A stretch of 64,000 bases of DNA from Polyodon spathula (taxonomy: Eukaryota > Chordata > Actinopteri > Acipenseriformes > Polyodontidae). Below are positions 49,936 through 61,912 of the stretch, in pieces. Where the stretch lies: the NCBI RefSeq assembly GCF_017654505.1, contig NC_054560.1:100889-164888 (forward strand). The letters run 5' to 3'. The notes under the pieces are model-generated. The model had not been told where the DNA came from and searched no databases. It worked only from the letters and a program-made list of their open reading frames with translations. Positions within the stretch are counted from its first letter, which is position 1. The number at the start of each line of letters is the position of its first letter. The position numbers were made by a program, and so were the translations under genes.

Positions 49936-52900
49936 AAAAGAATGAGCACAAACATCGGTTTCAGCAGTTTCATTTGTTTTTTATTTATTAAAAATCATTG
50001 TTCAGCAGACTTGTCTTTATTTATGGGATGCATCAGCACGGTATATTTATAATAGGAAGACTATCGCTACAGTCAAATGCTACATCATCTCTTGTTGATA
50101 CAAAAAAAGACAGATCAAACCTGGAAAAAAAAAAAAAAGATAAAAAACACAAGATGCTTCACAATTTGTGCCCTGCCTGCATGCTGGCATGAGAGCAGGC
50201 ATCAGTGTGGCTCATGCTGATCAGAACTCTGCCCAGGGACTTGCAAGATAACATTTTGTTCCTTTGAAATATCCTGTATCACAGGCTTCTAAAATTAACT
50301 TCCTTCCCTTTTGATTTTTTGTGGTCTACCCAATTTGAAATACCTGACTCTCTATCGACCCCCCCATCTGCAAACTATTTACTGATCAGGAGGACTGAGG
50401 ATGAATGGCCTCCTCTCCTCCACCAAACCCAAGTAATGGATGTTACCAAGTTTCTCAGTCCCCGGGGCTAGAGCCTAGCCTGGGAAATCCTACCCTGGAC
50501 TTGTGGGGTGCCTGTGAGGGGTGGCTGTAGCCCAAAGAGGTGTTCTAAGACAATTTTCCTCCCTTAACCCCCAGGAACACTAGAGCTAAAGCAATGCTCC
50601 CTGTGGATCTCCAGCCAACATTGGCAACACAACAAAAGCGGAATTCTAACCACTGAGCAATGCATATCCTTGTTGGGCATACCGTGGAGGAGGTATATAG
50701 TACAGTATGTCACAATTTAGAGTTCTTATATTTACAGAACCACTTGCCAAGTTGTCACACAAATTGTTAAGGACAACATGACCACCTTTTCCCCTAACAA
50801 TGGGGAGGGCGAGTTACATAGTGGGTATAGCGTGGCTGTGTGTCAGCATGCATTACACAGCTCAGACACTGCATACATCTGCAGCTTATTCATTTTTAGC
50901 CCCCACTTTCTGTTATGCATGTTTGAAGGGATTGGAATCTGAGTGTGTTTGAGGACCTGTTTGTTAGTCTGTGCATAATAGTGAAGGTCATGGTGATCTT
51001 CTCCATTACACTGCTGGCTTGAAGTGTGAAAGCAGATGTTAATAAGAGAGAGGGGGTGGGAGTCTGGGTTCGTGTCTGTGCCGTCATCCCCACAAGGCCA
51101 CCGCAGGACTGCCAGCTCCCAAAGCCCAGGCAAAGAGCATCCAGCATGGAACCACTGCTACCTTCATCAAGTATATATTACATTTACATACAACAGCGTA
51201 ATGCAAAAATAAAAAATCACATAGTTTCACAAGACCTTCCAAAGGAAACCATACAGGACTGAAAAGAGGCCCTTCCTGCACTCTGATTAAAAACAAATAC
51301 AAGCAGATGCCTGATTGTACTCTAGATTCAGGTCCCAGGTGGCGAGTATAATAATATAACTATAAGAATATTCCCTGCAGTTGGATAGCACAGATATTAA
51401 ACATTTGCCAAAATGCCAAGTTTTCAAGTTTTTCTCTTTTATTTCCCGGTGTGCTTTTTTTTTCCCAGGCAGGGAGGTCACATCTCCCTATAAAATAACC
51501 AATCACTAAATATCTTGTCACTTATATTAAATAATGAATGATCATTACTGCATGGGATGGCCACAAAGTTTATATACTACACTTTGTAATTAATAACTTT
51601 GACTGATTCTTGATTAAGAAGATAGGGCCATGTTTTTAAAGCCTTTACTCCATTCTGTAATTAAGTCCTGTTTTTGAAAAGGAGAAAAGCATCTCTTGAC
51701 TTTACTAAACTAGTATCAAACATTTAAGCCGTGTGATTGCTGATCTCTTCATCTCTTTCAGGCTGTTTGATTCTTTGTTTTTTACGTTACTGCCGTTGAA
51801 TTTCCATCTTTCAAAAAATAGGAGATAAATAAAGTATGGGGTAAATGGTTTGGATAAAAACGGACCAAAATTCTATACAGTCACAGAAAACGTTGCAGTG
51901 TAACATAGTGTTGTTTTTTCATCATGTAGTTTATATCTGTGGCAAATTTACAGGCAGACAAAAGCAATCAGTAGGTAACCGATACACTGCTGCCTTTTCC
52001 ATAGTATGACATCATAGTTTTAAATGCATTGATAAACGATGACATCATGAAGTGAAGGCACTGCACTCCTTTAACAGGCTTCTGTGCTTTTTAAATCAGG
52101 GTTCTAGCTGGCTGAAGAGTCACAGGTACACCTGAAATTGGAGTAAAAGCAAACTGGGCGCATCCCTAACTAAAAACAAACACCCACTAAATGAAGGCAA
52201 TGGTTAATGTACCAGTAACTGTGTCACTGTCCACTGCTGTCTCCTGATCAAAATGTCATTACGTCCTGGGTTGAAAATTTAAATGTCCATAGCCCAGCAT
52301 GGCAAAAACCCTTAAAGTTCTTTATAATGATGTAGTATCCCCTGTGTGCTTCTAGCAGGCTGTTTGTCAATGATGCTCACACACACACACTATGAAGCCT
52401 GCAGCCCGGTGAACTTCTCAGCTACTGACAATGAAGAGGATGTTGGTTAGTGAAAGAGAGTAAATTGTGTTCATTTTGAGGCAAGCATTGGCTTAGACTG
52501 CTAAGTTTTTGGGGGTTTTTTTGTTGTTATTTTATTTATGGCAATTACATCTGAAATGGGAGAATGTGACACCAACTTTTAGATATTTGAAAACGTGAAA
52601 ACTTTGAACAGAAATTTTGAACACTGGAACTAAACCAACAAAGAACTATTGAAGAGGTGGCTTAATTGTGAAGCCTGTCTGTGCTTCTTACACCGTAAGT
52701 AAAATGAATACACAAATCTAATCTAATAACTAATAGCGATCATCTATAAAAATATTCAGAATTGAAACAGTGCCTTTTATTTCTTGTGTGATGCACGGGG
52801 CCAGTCTCTGTAAACATGGTAAGCAGCGTATCTGGGATCACTAGGGGAGACTTCGCACGGATAGGTATTCCTCCTTTTAGACTCTCATGTAGCACTCCAA

Positions 52901-53784
52901 CAGAAAGAAAACAAACTGACAAGTTGCTAGACAGCAGCAAACTATAGGAACATTCAAATTAAAATGTAATCCCATTTGAGTAGAAAATTCAATTCAGGAG
53001 AGTGGAAGTGAATGGTCAAATACTGTAAGTCTCTGCACTTACAGTGTTTGACCATTTGGTGGCACTGCATGTCAAGGTAATAACATCCCAAACCAATTAA
53101 CTGTAGATGGGCCAATGTGGAACACGTGTCACTGTGTGCTTTGCAAAACTTTTCAAAGTGACTGCAGTACTCAAGGGCAGTGCTAAATGGGATCCTGCTG
53201 TCCGACTCACAGGCGTTGTCCCAGTCCACAGTCCTCTTCAACTGCAGGGACTCAGCTGCGGGTTTCTGTATTGCTGTGCATGATGCAACAGAATCCATTC
53301 TATAACTGAATAGAATATCAGCTCTGCTCTGCTGTATAAACTGTATTCACAGTGTTTTTTAGCAATTTTTCAAGACATTTTATAGACATTGGTCTATCAG
53401 CAGGTCAACCAGCAAAACGTTAATATTGCATAACACACACAGTACATTTGAGAAACAATGAACACACTGAAATGAATGGCAAGTATATATTAACCCTACG
53501 TTGCATATTAATCCTATGTTGAGCCCAAAACGAGTTCACAAGTTCAGACTTAAGAAAAGCCCAATTGAAATTATTGGCAGGTGCTTTTCACTGAGAAAGA
53601 TAACCATCTTGGCATTGTCTTTGATCTCATCATTGCACGATGTCTGGTGAGGCTGGGACTGTCACATGCTCAATAATATACTGTAGAATTAAACTGAGCA
53701 ATAAAGAAATGAATGGCAATGCCTTGGCAGTAGTATTTTCTACAGCGAATTTAGCTGAAAGTTAATTGAAAACAGGACTTTTGC
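49936..53784. other. no recognised gene
   Basis: AT-rich intergenic sequence. An isolated A-box-like ctaaccactgagcaatgc (minus GCATTGCTCAGTGGTTAG) at about 50649-50666 may be a decayed tRNA-derived SINE. A weak CTCF-like word, ccatttggtggcac, is at 53052-53065. Confidence 0.5.
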
Positions 53785-53861
53785 GATATATGATATATAT
53801 ATATATATATATATATCTATATATTATATATATATATATATTATTATATATATATATATAC
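53785..53861. repeat. AT microsatellite with interruptions
   Basis: Three blocks of AT units are separated by cta and tatt. The sequence is strongly self-complementary. Confidence 0.95.
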
Positions 53862-54402
53862 ATTTTCATGCTGTTTATTCTGAAATAGCTAATCTTGCAT
53901 CATAATCCACTGAAAACATTCTCTGATCCAAATATATGTCATTTGAATAGATCTAAAAAAATTGGCCACAGTTGAACAAGTTGAAGGATTAGAAAGCAGT
54001 TTCTGAGTGTTTGGAATAGCAAATTCACCGTGGCCCAGATTGTAGAGTTGCAAACCGGCTCGGAATTCCATGCAAACAGAGCTCCGCACGGCTGACAGCA
54101 GACAGATGGGATTAATAAGCAGAGCTGCATGCGAGGGCCATGACAAGCCACCTGGGACCACAGCGCTCACAGCTGTGCTTTTTTAGATTTACTGCAGTCG
54201 GGACGGAAAAGCCTGCCCTTTTTGTATTTTTGCAAAATATGGCATCACTGGAGAGGAAGCCAGCCATTAAGGGCTGGTTTGGCACTGTCAGCAAAACCGC
54301 CTCCTCTTGAATGGGCTTAACCTGGACAGCCTGTAAAGCTGAAAGCAGATTTTAGCATTTAGCATTCAAAGGGCCATTCAATAGCCCATTTAAAATGCAT
54401 TG

Positions 54403-54640
54403 ATTATATTCTACATGGAGTCGAAAGATCTTTATAGAATTAAGAGCCAGCTCCATCTAGTGAGCCCATTTTGAAATCCGGTTTCCTTTTGTTTTTACGG
54501 GGAGAACACTGTTGTGCACTAGATGGCGCCGGCACTTGCTAACATAAAGAGACTTATTGGCCGATCTAGTCTGCATTATGTCTACAGCAGGCAACCTAAA
54601 CTGAAGAGCAGCTCCTTAACTCATAGTCAAAGCTCCTTCT
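54403..54640. mobile_element. foldback element with paired CTCF-like motifs, family 3 copy 2
   Basis: It shares taagagccagctccatctag (left), gtgcactagatggcgccggc (right), cttgctaacataaagag and ctgaagagcagctcc with copy 1. Motif words are at 54447-54463 (minus TCACTAGATGGAGCT) and 54514-54531 (plus GCACTAGATGGCGCC). Confidence 0.7.
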
Positions 54641-55098
54641 TACTCTAAATTCAAATATTGTGTTTGATTCACTTTTTGATATACTCTGTATTAAGGAATA
54701 TATTGAAGTAGCCATAATTTTACATATGCAAATAAGAGAGCAAATAAATCTGCATCAACAGACTAATGTAAAAAATGAACTCAATTATATTTACATATGA
54801 AAATAAATGTGTTGCATACTGGTATTAAAAATAAGTGGATGTCGCCTTGATAGTAAAGTCCACTGGATCAATAACTTAAAATAAACTGCTGTGCAACCTG
54901 ACTCATGGTAAAACATGCATACTGCATCACTACATATTTAAGTGCATTGGTTATTTTCGATTTCTTGTGCAAAATAAATGGATTTAGTATTACATTTTTA
55001 CACAATCTAGAAATATTTACAAAAAGAAACCAAAAAATCTAGTAAAAGAATAATTAGATAATGAAATGTATTGCAGTGAAAGATAAGTTCTAATGGTT

Positions 55099-55110
55099 TA
55101 TTATTATTAC

Positions 55111-55159
<49 letters not shown>

Positions 55160-55173
55160 TATTATTATTATTA
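55099..55173. repeat. ATT microsatellite
   Basis: About 22 ATT units with two interruptions. Confidence 0.95.
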
Positions 55174-56998
55174 AAATGGTTTTGTGACCAGATTGTGAAA
55201 TGATAGGTCTTTTTTTACTTTTTAATTATTTGTACCAGGAACTCACAGAGCATCTAACTCTCTATCATACCTGAGCCTTAAACTGTGATTCGATGACACC
55301 ACTGAGACAGCCTTGCCTGCCTATCAATGTCATGTCAATATTGTAAAACTAAGTTGCCAGCTTCATTCTTGGGATAGAAGAGTGCAAAAAATGACCATTC
55401 ACTTCGAAAAACACTTTTACATGAAAGGAGAATCAAAAGTATAGACTTTTGCATAAGACCCTTCGTTCTCCCTATTGTCCGTGAACAGTTGCCCCATCTA
55501 TATCATTCAAATTATTTCACGATTACCCAATTTTGAAACTGACCCTCATGTTACATTGTATCACAGTGTGTCTCTCAGACACGGCCATAGCGGTAAAATG
55601 CTCAGTCCCCACTCAGGGGGCCCAGTACAGCCGTGTGAATGACTTAGCTCTTCCTATAAGATAGGATAGTGGGCCAACATGAAACTGTTATCCCACATTT
55701 CTGTCTATATCAGTGGATATCGTATTTACTGGCAGGTTTTGTTTAATGGAATTTAACTGAATTCATCACTTGTGCAAACCCATGCATGATTGAGATTTAG
55801 TTTAAAATCTAGATACATCAACGCAGACTACCTCCTTTCTCATACAACTATACAAGCCCCACCCTAATGGGAGTGTCTTTCGTCAAGCCCAACTCCCAAA
55901 TGGCCAATTAATAAGCAGACTGAATCCCCTTTTTTCTTTTCTTTACAGGATCTGTCCCATGCTGGATTGGTGTGTCCACACTGTCATGTGATGCAACTTT
56001 CCTCTAATTAAATTCTGCATTAAGAATCAATGTAAACAACTGGAGATGGAGATCACAATACAGAATTTTGCACGCAGAATATTTTTGGTAACAGTGTCAT
56101 TGATTTTGGCAGTTCTGATCGCTCCAAAATGACAACTGCAAGATGCTGAAAATATCTGCTGTCTCATTGTTTCCATGCCATGAACTGGTGGGAACGTTAT
56201 CAAAAGAAAAAAAAACATTTAAAACACCCATACTTAATATTAAACTCCTGTATTTCTAACTACTAAGTTGTGCAGTCCAGATGTACTGCTTTGCCTTAGG
56301 CATGCGCTATGTCTTTATGGATGTCCAGGTTCTGTATGTCCAGTTACAGGCAGAAAGATCCCATGTGCCTGCTAAATGTGTACTACAATTCCCATGATCC
56401 TGTTTGAGATTGAGTTGGGGACTCCAACTCCCAGCATTTCTAGTTGCACTGACCAGGATTTCTTCAGAACAGCAAGGTTGCTAGGAGACCTTTTGACAGG
56501 AAGCATCAATGCTAAGACATTCTAGCAGAGTTATAATTGGAATAACACAACCAGTGCCCCCAACACCAACCACTGGGGGGGGGGGGGGTCCTTGGGTGAA
56601 TATGATTGGAAGACTCCATAGACCCAGTGACTAACCCGTTACCAACTAACTAGACTCAACCTTCATGATTAGTTCTATTCAAGCAATATATTGCATGCAC
56701 TGTATGGCATCAAAGATAGCTGAGGAGTTATCCTAAAGACCTAAAGAGCAACTAACCTGCAACAGATCCAGTGAGTGAGTTCTGTGATGGATGTTAATGA
56801 CAAGGATGTGCCAGTGCAGAAAGGACTAATGCACTGTGCCTTAACAAAACCAACCAAATGGATTCACCCTGCCTCCTACCTCTACTGCAATGCAAAACAA
56901 CTCATATATTTTGCTTATACAACCACTGAGCTTCCAATGGGTAGAGATGGTGGATAAAAAGGGATCTGGCTGCATGTTTTCAATGTTCAACACAGCAT
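55174..56998. other. no recognised gene
   Basis: Intergenic sequence. It contains two ZNF143-like words (56381-56400 and 56421-56439) and a G run at 56574-56588. Confidence 0.5.
56381..56439 (+). promoter_or_regulatory. two ZNF143/SBS-like motifs
   Basis: The words tactacaattcccatgatcc and actccaactcccagcatttc, 40 bp apart in the same orientation, resemble the vertebrate ACTACAATTCCCAGCATGC motif bound by ZNF143/THAP11. The first is the better match. No promoter or gene is visible nearby, so function is uncertain. Confidence 0.35.
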
Positions 56999-57345
56999 AT
57001 TGTATTCCTTCGAATTTAAGATGCCCTCGAATTTAAGACGCAGTCCAAATTTCCCACCCTCAATTTAAGGAAAAAATAAAACATCAAATAAATATACAAA
57101 GATACAACCTCAATTACGCAATGGGGCAGTTTGCTGTCGTCTGCTATCACACAGAGCATTACAGTTATGTGCTGTTTTTCCTTTCCAGTCCTGAGTACTC
57201 ACATCCATTTTCTCTCACTTTGCTGAACTGTGGTATTGCTTGACATGTCGAAAAATACAGTGGTCTGATCAGCACTTCCGATCTGTCCAAGCTGGTCCTG
57301 TTTGTTAGAAACGCTGAAATTGTAAAAGCTTCTCTTTGAAAACGG
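56999..57345 (-). mobile_element. truncated pogo/Tigger-type transposon relic, second copy
   Basis: The left terminus attccttcgaatttaagatg is followed by a partial duplicate, ctcgaatttaagacgcagtc. The minus strand at 57229-57345 encodes LGQIGSADQTTVFFDMSSN, the same catalytic-Asp block as the relic at 3138-3743. No right terminus was seen. Shared blocks run in the same order as in the first copy. Confidence 0.7.
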
Positions 57346-57989
57346 CTGCCTGTGTGTCATGGATGACTTAATGCAATCCTGTATGCTAGCTCTCATCCTG
57401 TGATTCCATCTCTAAAGATCTCAATAAATACTTCCCTCTGTATGTATCTAAGTGCAATTGATTGGGTTCGCATGGTTTCCCTCCCCTCTTCTTCTCCTTG
57501 CCTATCTTCCTATCCCTCCGCCCCTCTCCCTCACTACCCCCCTCTTATCTCTTCAACTCATCCTGGATCTCCTCTGTATAAGCATCTTTAGTTGGAGCTG
57601 GATGCAAAGTCAATGGCTGAGCGGTTGCTGCTGGACATGAGGTTGAGTTATGCAATGGTGATTCTTCCCTCCCAGACTCCCTGATTCCTCCTAACCTTCT
57701 CCAGTCCCCCTTCTCGTTACCTTCCTCCTGTACATCATGCTTCTCTCCCCTTCCTGTGTAGAGAGATTACTGCAATGCATTCCTCTGAAATAACGAGAAT
57801 GAGACTGCTTCAGAGTTGGGATTAGATGCCTGGTTGATGGGAAGAGTATTCAGTACTGATATATAGCTCCCCTAATGCGGATCAGGGGAGGAGGTGATGA
57901 TGGCTATGTTATGGGATGTGTCCTTCCCCACCCCCTCCCCCCAGCCCTCCTTACTTCCATTTCCACTCCACCCCAGCCCCCAGCTCTGC
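57346..57989. other. diras1 3' flank, including probable 3' UTR
   Basis: This stretch lies downstream of the diras1 stop on the minus strand. It is C/T-rich on the plus strand (57480-57760, 57920-57980). I saw no clear AATAAA on the minus strand near the stop, so the 3' UTR end is undefined. Confidence 0.4.
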
Positions 57990-58586
57990 CTACATGACGC
58001 TGCACTTCCCCTTGATCTTGTCCGCCCTCTTCTGCTTGCTTGAGCGCTTGCCGTCGATGTTGAGGCTCATGTTCCTCTTCTTCTCCAGGTTGAGCAGCTC
58101 TTGGAAGAGCTCCTTGACGTTGTAGTTCATCTTGGCCGAGGTTTCCATGAAAGCGCACTTCCAGGCCTGGGCCTGGGCCTCTCCTTCCTTGGTCTCCACC
58201 TCTCGCTGGGTCTCGTCACACTTGTTGCCCACCAGCATGACGGGGATGCTCTCCACACTGCCCTTGATCTGCAGGACCTGCTGGTAGATGGGCTTGAGCT
58301 CTTCCAGGGACTGCCGGCTGGTGATGGAGTAGACCAGGATGAAGGCATGGCCCTTGGAGATGGAGAGCCGCTGCATGGCAGGGAACTGGTGGCTGCCGGT
58401 GGTGTCGGTGATCTGCAGGGTGCAGACGCTCTTGTCACAACTGATCACCTGCCGGTAGGTGTCCTCGATGGTGGGGATGTAGGTGTCCCGGAAGGTCCCC
58501 TTGACAAATCGTAGCACCAGGGAGCTCTTGCCCACTCCCCCCGCCCCAAACACCACCACACGGTAGTCATTGCTTTGCTCGGGCAT
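57990..58586 (-). CDS. diras1: GTP-binding protein Di-Ras1
   Basis: A complete 198-residue Ras-superfamily GTPase in a single coding exon, the usual length for DIRAS1. It opens [14 protein letters not shown]. The P-loop GAGGVGKS is at residues 14-21, the effector segment [11 protein letters not shown] at 34-44, DTTGSHQF at 61-68, NKCD at 121-124 and ETSAK at 148-152. The C-terminal prenylation box is CSVM at 195-198. At the position of Ras Gln61 there is Ser65, the Di-Ras signature linked to poor intrinsic GTP hydrolysis and a largely GTP-bound state (family knowledge). A basic run [11 protein letters not shown] precedes the CAAX box, fitting plasma membrane attachment. VSCDK-type block [12 protein letters not shown] and TIEDTYRQ favour DIRAS1. 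[18 protein letters not shown] is closer to DIRAS2, so an ohnolog cannot be fully excluded. The in-frame TGA at 58656-58658 excludes N-terminal extension. Confidence 0.95.
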   Translation of the reverse strand: MPEQSNDYRVVVFGAGGVGKSSLVLRFVKGTFRDTYIPTIEDTYRQVISCDKSVCTLQITDTTGSHQFPAMQRLSISKGHAFILVYSITSRQSLEELKPIYQQVLQIKGSVESIPVMLVGNKCDETQREVETKEGEAQAQAWKCAFMETSAKMNYNVKELFQELLNLEKKRNMSLNIDGKRSSKQKRADKIKGKCSVM

Positions 58587-58661
58587 CTTGCAGCTTCTTC
58601 TTCTTCTTCTTCTTCTTCTTCTTCTTCTTCTTCTTCTTCTTCTTCTTCTTCTTCTTCAGAC
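58587..58661 (-). other. diras1: diras1 5' UTR part of coding exon, with 3' splice site
   Basis: On the minus strand, ctgtccttgcag ends at 58662 and is followed by gtctgaagaagaag and the GAA repeat up to gctgcaagATG. The acceptor-like sequence implies an upstream noncoding exon at higher coordinates, which I could not locate. DIRAS genes commonly have a 5' noncoding exon (family knowledge). Confidence 0.6.
58594..58657 (-). repeat. (GAA)21 triplet repeat in diras1 5' UTR
   Basis: A pure CTT run on the plus strand, GAA/AAG on the minus strand, ends 8 bases before the diras1 start codon. The glutamate-rich ORF across it is in a different frame from diras1. Confidence 0.97.
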
Positions 58662-60217
58662 CTGCAAGGACAGGAGAGATTAATCTGATTGCAAACCAGT
58701 TTGACACTCAGTTTGATGCACAATGCATGGGTAACGGTAAATAGACTGTATGAAATGTCGACTATAGCTAGTACATACATGAGAACATCTGAGCGATACA
58801 CATTAGAACTTCAAAATACCCATATTGATATTTTTAGAGCTTGGAAAGCATCAACCAGCTATCCGGAGTTACCCAGGGACTACCTCCTGTTACTGTGATC
58901 TTAAACAATACATCTGTGGCTTAACATGGTGGGGTATAGATGGATTTAACCAACCCCGAGCTCTTTCACTCTCAGTTTCTTCTTTACATCAGTTTGCACA
59001 AAATTCACCTTGAAAAGCACTTCAAGAGCGACACGAAGGCTAATGTTCTATCAAAGGAGATCTCCTGGCCAGCTCGCTGTCATTTTTTGGAGTGCTCTTG
59101 GAATTTCGTTGCGCGTGCTGTTCAGTTTATGATTTACAGTTAAGCAAATGGTTTAGAAGCACAGCGATGGACAATAGGGGTCCTTCAGAACCACGACTTG
59201 CCAGAATGTCATGGTCTTCAGAATACTTTAAATCCAGACGGGAGTCATAAATCTCTCCGCCATCTCAATAAAATCAGGAGACCGAGCCAACAGTACACAA
59301 CTTCAATTAAGGGGATGCTTTTATCGATATGATTTAGTATTGTTTTTTCTATAGATATGTTGTGCCTCACTTAGTCTATATCAACTTGGCTGAGGGACGA
59401 CTGATTCCCCAAATGGATGAGAAAAATACAAGTGGTAAGATGGGGGATGTGGAGCGGAGCCATAATTTCAGACACAAACAAAACTAATTAGCCAACACAC
59501 ATCTAGCTAATTAGGTAAATGACCTATGGGAATTCGAAGTGATTGTCTTTTTTTACACAGCTCTACACTGGTCTCTTTGAAAGGATTGTAACCATTGGCG
59601 TTGTATATTATTTTGACATTGTAGAATTTAGAGTCGATGTAGGATTCTCATGGCTACATGAATATCTGCTTGGGCATTTTCTGTTTACTGCTGTAAGCAT
59701 ATTAATGCTGTTCTTTGTGTGATTTCTGAACCCTACACCGGTCAGCTTGGTATTGACAACTTTAGCATGCCTGTCCTTTAGAAAGCCTGTCCAGTTGAAA
59801 AAGGCTTTGTTTAGAACACAGTGCTGATATCTCTCCACATTCCACCAAGTCTGCAGCTGAACAAAGAAAAGAAGGAACAGAACTGGTCTCAGCATGCTTG
59901 TTTGATTGTTGCTGCCATCAGCAAAACAGTCAAACTCTATCAGTGAGTCATTCATCTACCGGACTCAGCATCATTCTTTCACACCTGCAGGTCCAGGAAA
60001 CAAGAGTCCTACAGTGAATCACATACAAAGTCTATATCCAAAAAATCAGCTAGAGGATATTAACTGAACTCTTTCTTATGCCATGTACTTGTTCTTCAAT
60101 GTTATTCTCAAATTAATTCATATTTAGTTTGAAATGCTTCTGCATTGTGGGTGCTCCCCTTTAGGTTATAGTCATAGGCATATGCATATTAAAACTTTCC
60201 TATATAAACATTTTCTT
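58662..60217. other. diras1 upstream intron or flank, no exon recognised
   Basis: No noncoding exon or promoter was identified. A minus ORF at 59608-59955 contains an internal Met at 59895 followed by LRPVLFLLFFVQLQTWW, which resembles a signal peptide, and three N-x-T/S sites. No family is recognised. Confidence 0.45.
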
Positions 60218-60647
60218 TTCTTTTTTTTAATTTGGAATTTCCAATTATTTTTCACATTTTCTCCCCAATTTGAAATTCCCAATTATTATTATTTCAACCT
60301 GGCCCACTGCTGCCCCCACCCTGCACTAACTTGGAGAGATGAAGATGGACACATGCTGTCCTCTGAAACATGTGCCATCAGCTGACTGCTTTTTACTCTG
60401 CAGGCCATGCAGCCACCTCAGATCTACAGTGTCAGAGGACCATGCAGCTCTAGGCAACTTACAGGCAGGCCTGCAGGTGCCTGACCATTCCACAGGGGGT
60501 GCCGGTGAGCAGTGAGCTGAGGACACCCTGACTGTCCACAGTCGGCAGTGGGATAGCCTGGACTCGAACCGGTGACCTCCAGGCTATAGGGCGCATCTTG
60601 CTCTCCACACGGAGTGCCTTTACCGGATGCACCACTCGAGAGCGCCT
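60218..60647 (-). mobile_element. tRNA-derived SINE, near full length
   Basis: Read on the minus strand, the element starts near GGCGCTCTCGAGTGGTGCAT. It has an A-box-like TGGTGCATCCGG (60624-60635) and a perfect B-box GGTTCGAGTCC (60560-60570). A body of about 300 bp follows and ends in AATAATAATAATTGGGAATT and ATTGGGGAGAAAATG-type sequence before an A-rich end. Target-site duplications could not be fixed because both flanks are A/T-rich. Confidence 0.75.
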
Positions 60648-61841
60648 CTAAAAAAAAATATATTTTTTATGTATCCAAAACTACTTTTTTCAGCTGTTTT
60701 AAAAAAAAAAGAAAACATTTCAAACATGAAAGGGTTAAAATAACAAGTGAGAGACACAAAGTAATAAACCAAGTCGTTTTTCAGAGCGCCTCGATGAAAG
60801 GAGGGCCTAACTGGGCTCTTAGTTGCTGAAAGGATTTTTATTAAAAGGCAGTTAGAGACACGCTGCCCTGCACAGATGAATGATGATGCTTTCTTTTTCA
60901 ATTGGCAGCCCTGGAGAGATTAGACAAAGTCAAACACAGACACCTTTATTGACAAACGGAGGCTGTGTCTGCAGCTGTGATGCCAGTAAGTCAGTCAGTA
61001 AATAGAATTGTTGTTTTAGGCATTTGTCTGTGCCTGCTCCTGTTGAAGTGAATATTTCATCACCTTTCAGCCATAACACATCTTTTCTACCACTACATCT
61101 CCAGAGCCTCCGTCCAGAACTAAGAAAGACCACCACTGTGTCCTGGAGTCAACTACATCATCGATGTGCTACAGGTGAGCCAGGAAAGGCAGTGGTGTTA
61201 GCAGAAACACACCGGGAGCTGGAAGTCTGAGATTGACAGCATTAGAAGAATCAGTCACTGAGAATAAGGGTCTATCTTGGCACGCTTATTACATTGGTGG
61301 TGCAGTTGACCCCAAGAAACACAAGGCAAGAAAAGTTGGCAATGGAAGGTTTTTGTAAAATCCCATGATGATAAAGTTCAAAGGCTGAATAGACATGGAG
61401 ACTGAACTTCTCCCCCAGCCCAGGGCATGCCTGTAGGGGGACGGGTCACTCTGGAGAAGACGCTTCCTTTTTTCACCCTCACTTCCTAGCAGGAGTTCAG
61501 GTAATAATTCAACTCCAGAACAAGTAAACACCTTATAGACCAGCCACGTCAAATCAGTGCCGCCTTGAACGCCCGTGCCATACAGTCCATACACCCTACT
61601 GACAGTGTTTTGGCAGGCAGATTTTTACCAATATATTGTGTGTATGGCACATCACATCTGGTTGCAGATTCCAGGAATAACATGAGGAATCACATGCACT
61701 ATTTAGCATACTAACAGGACTCGAAGAGTTCTGCTTCCCTGCTCACTATGCTAGTAGAACGCTCCATATTTTTTTTAGGATTTCTGGTTGCCTTGGAAAC
61801 CGCACTGCAGGGAAAGTCTGACTGGTAGATGTGTGTTTGTG

Positions 61842-61843
61842 AC

Positions 61844-61911
<68 letters not shown>
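61842..61911. repeat. GA microsatellite
   Basis: About 33 GA units with two early interruptions. Confidence 0.96.

Positions 61912-61912
<1 letters not shown>

Noticed and set aside
53052..53065. CTCF-like word ccatttggtggcac
   Set aside because: Two core mismatches to the consensus. Too weak to list as a site.
58101..58514. 137-codon plus ORF and 103-codon minus alternate frame across diras1
   Set aside because: Out-of-frame shadows of the diras1 CDS, which shows all Ras motifs in its own frame.
58445..58801. Glutamate-run ORF overlapping the diras1 start
   Set aside because: Produced by the GAA repeat. Its frame differs from diras1 and crosses the splice acceptor.
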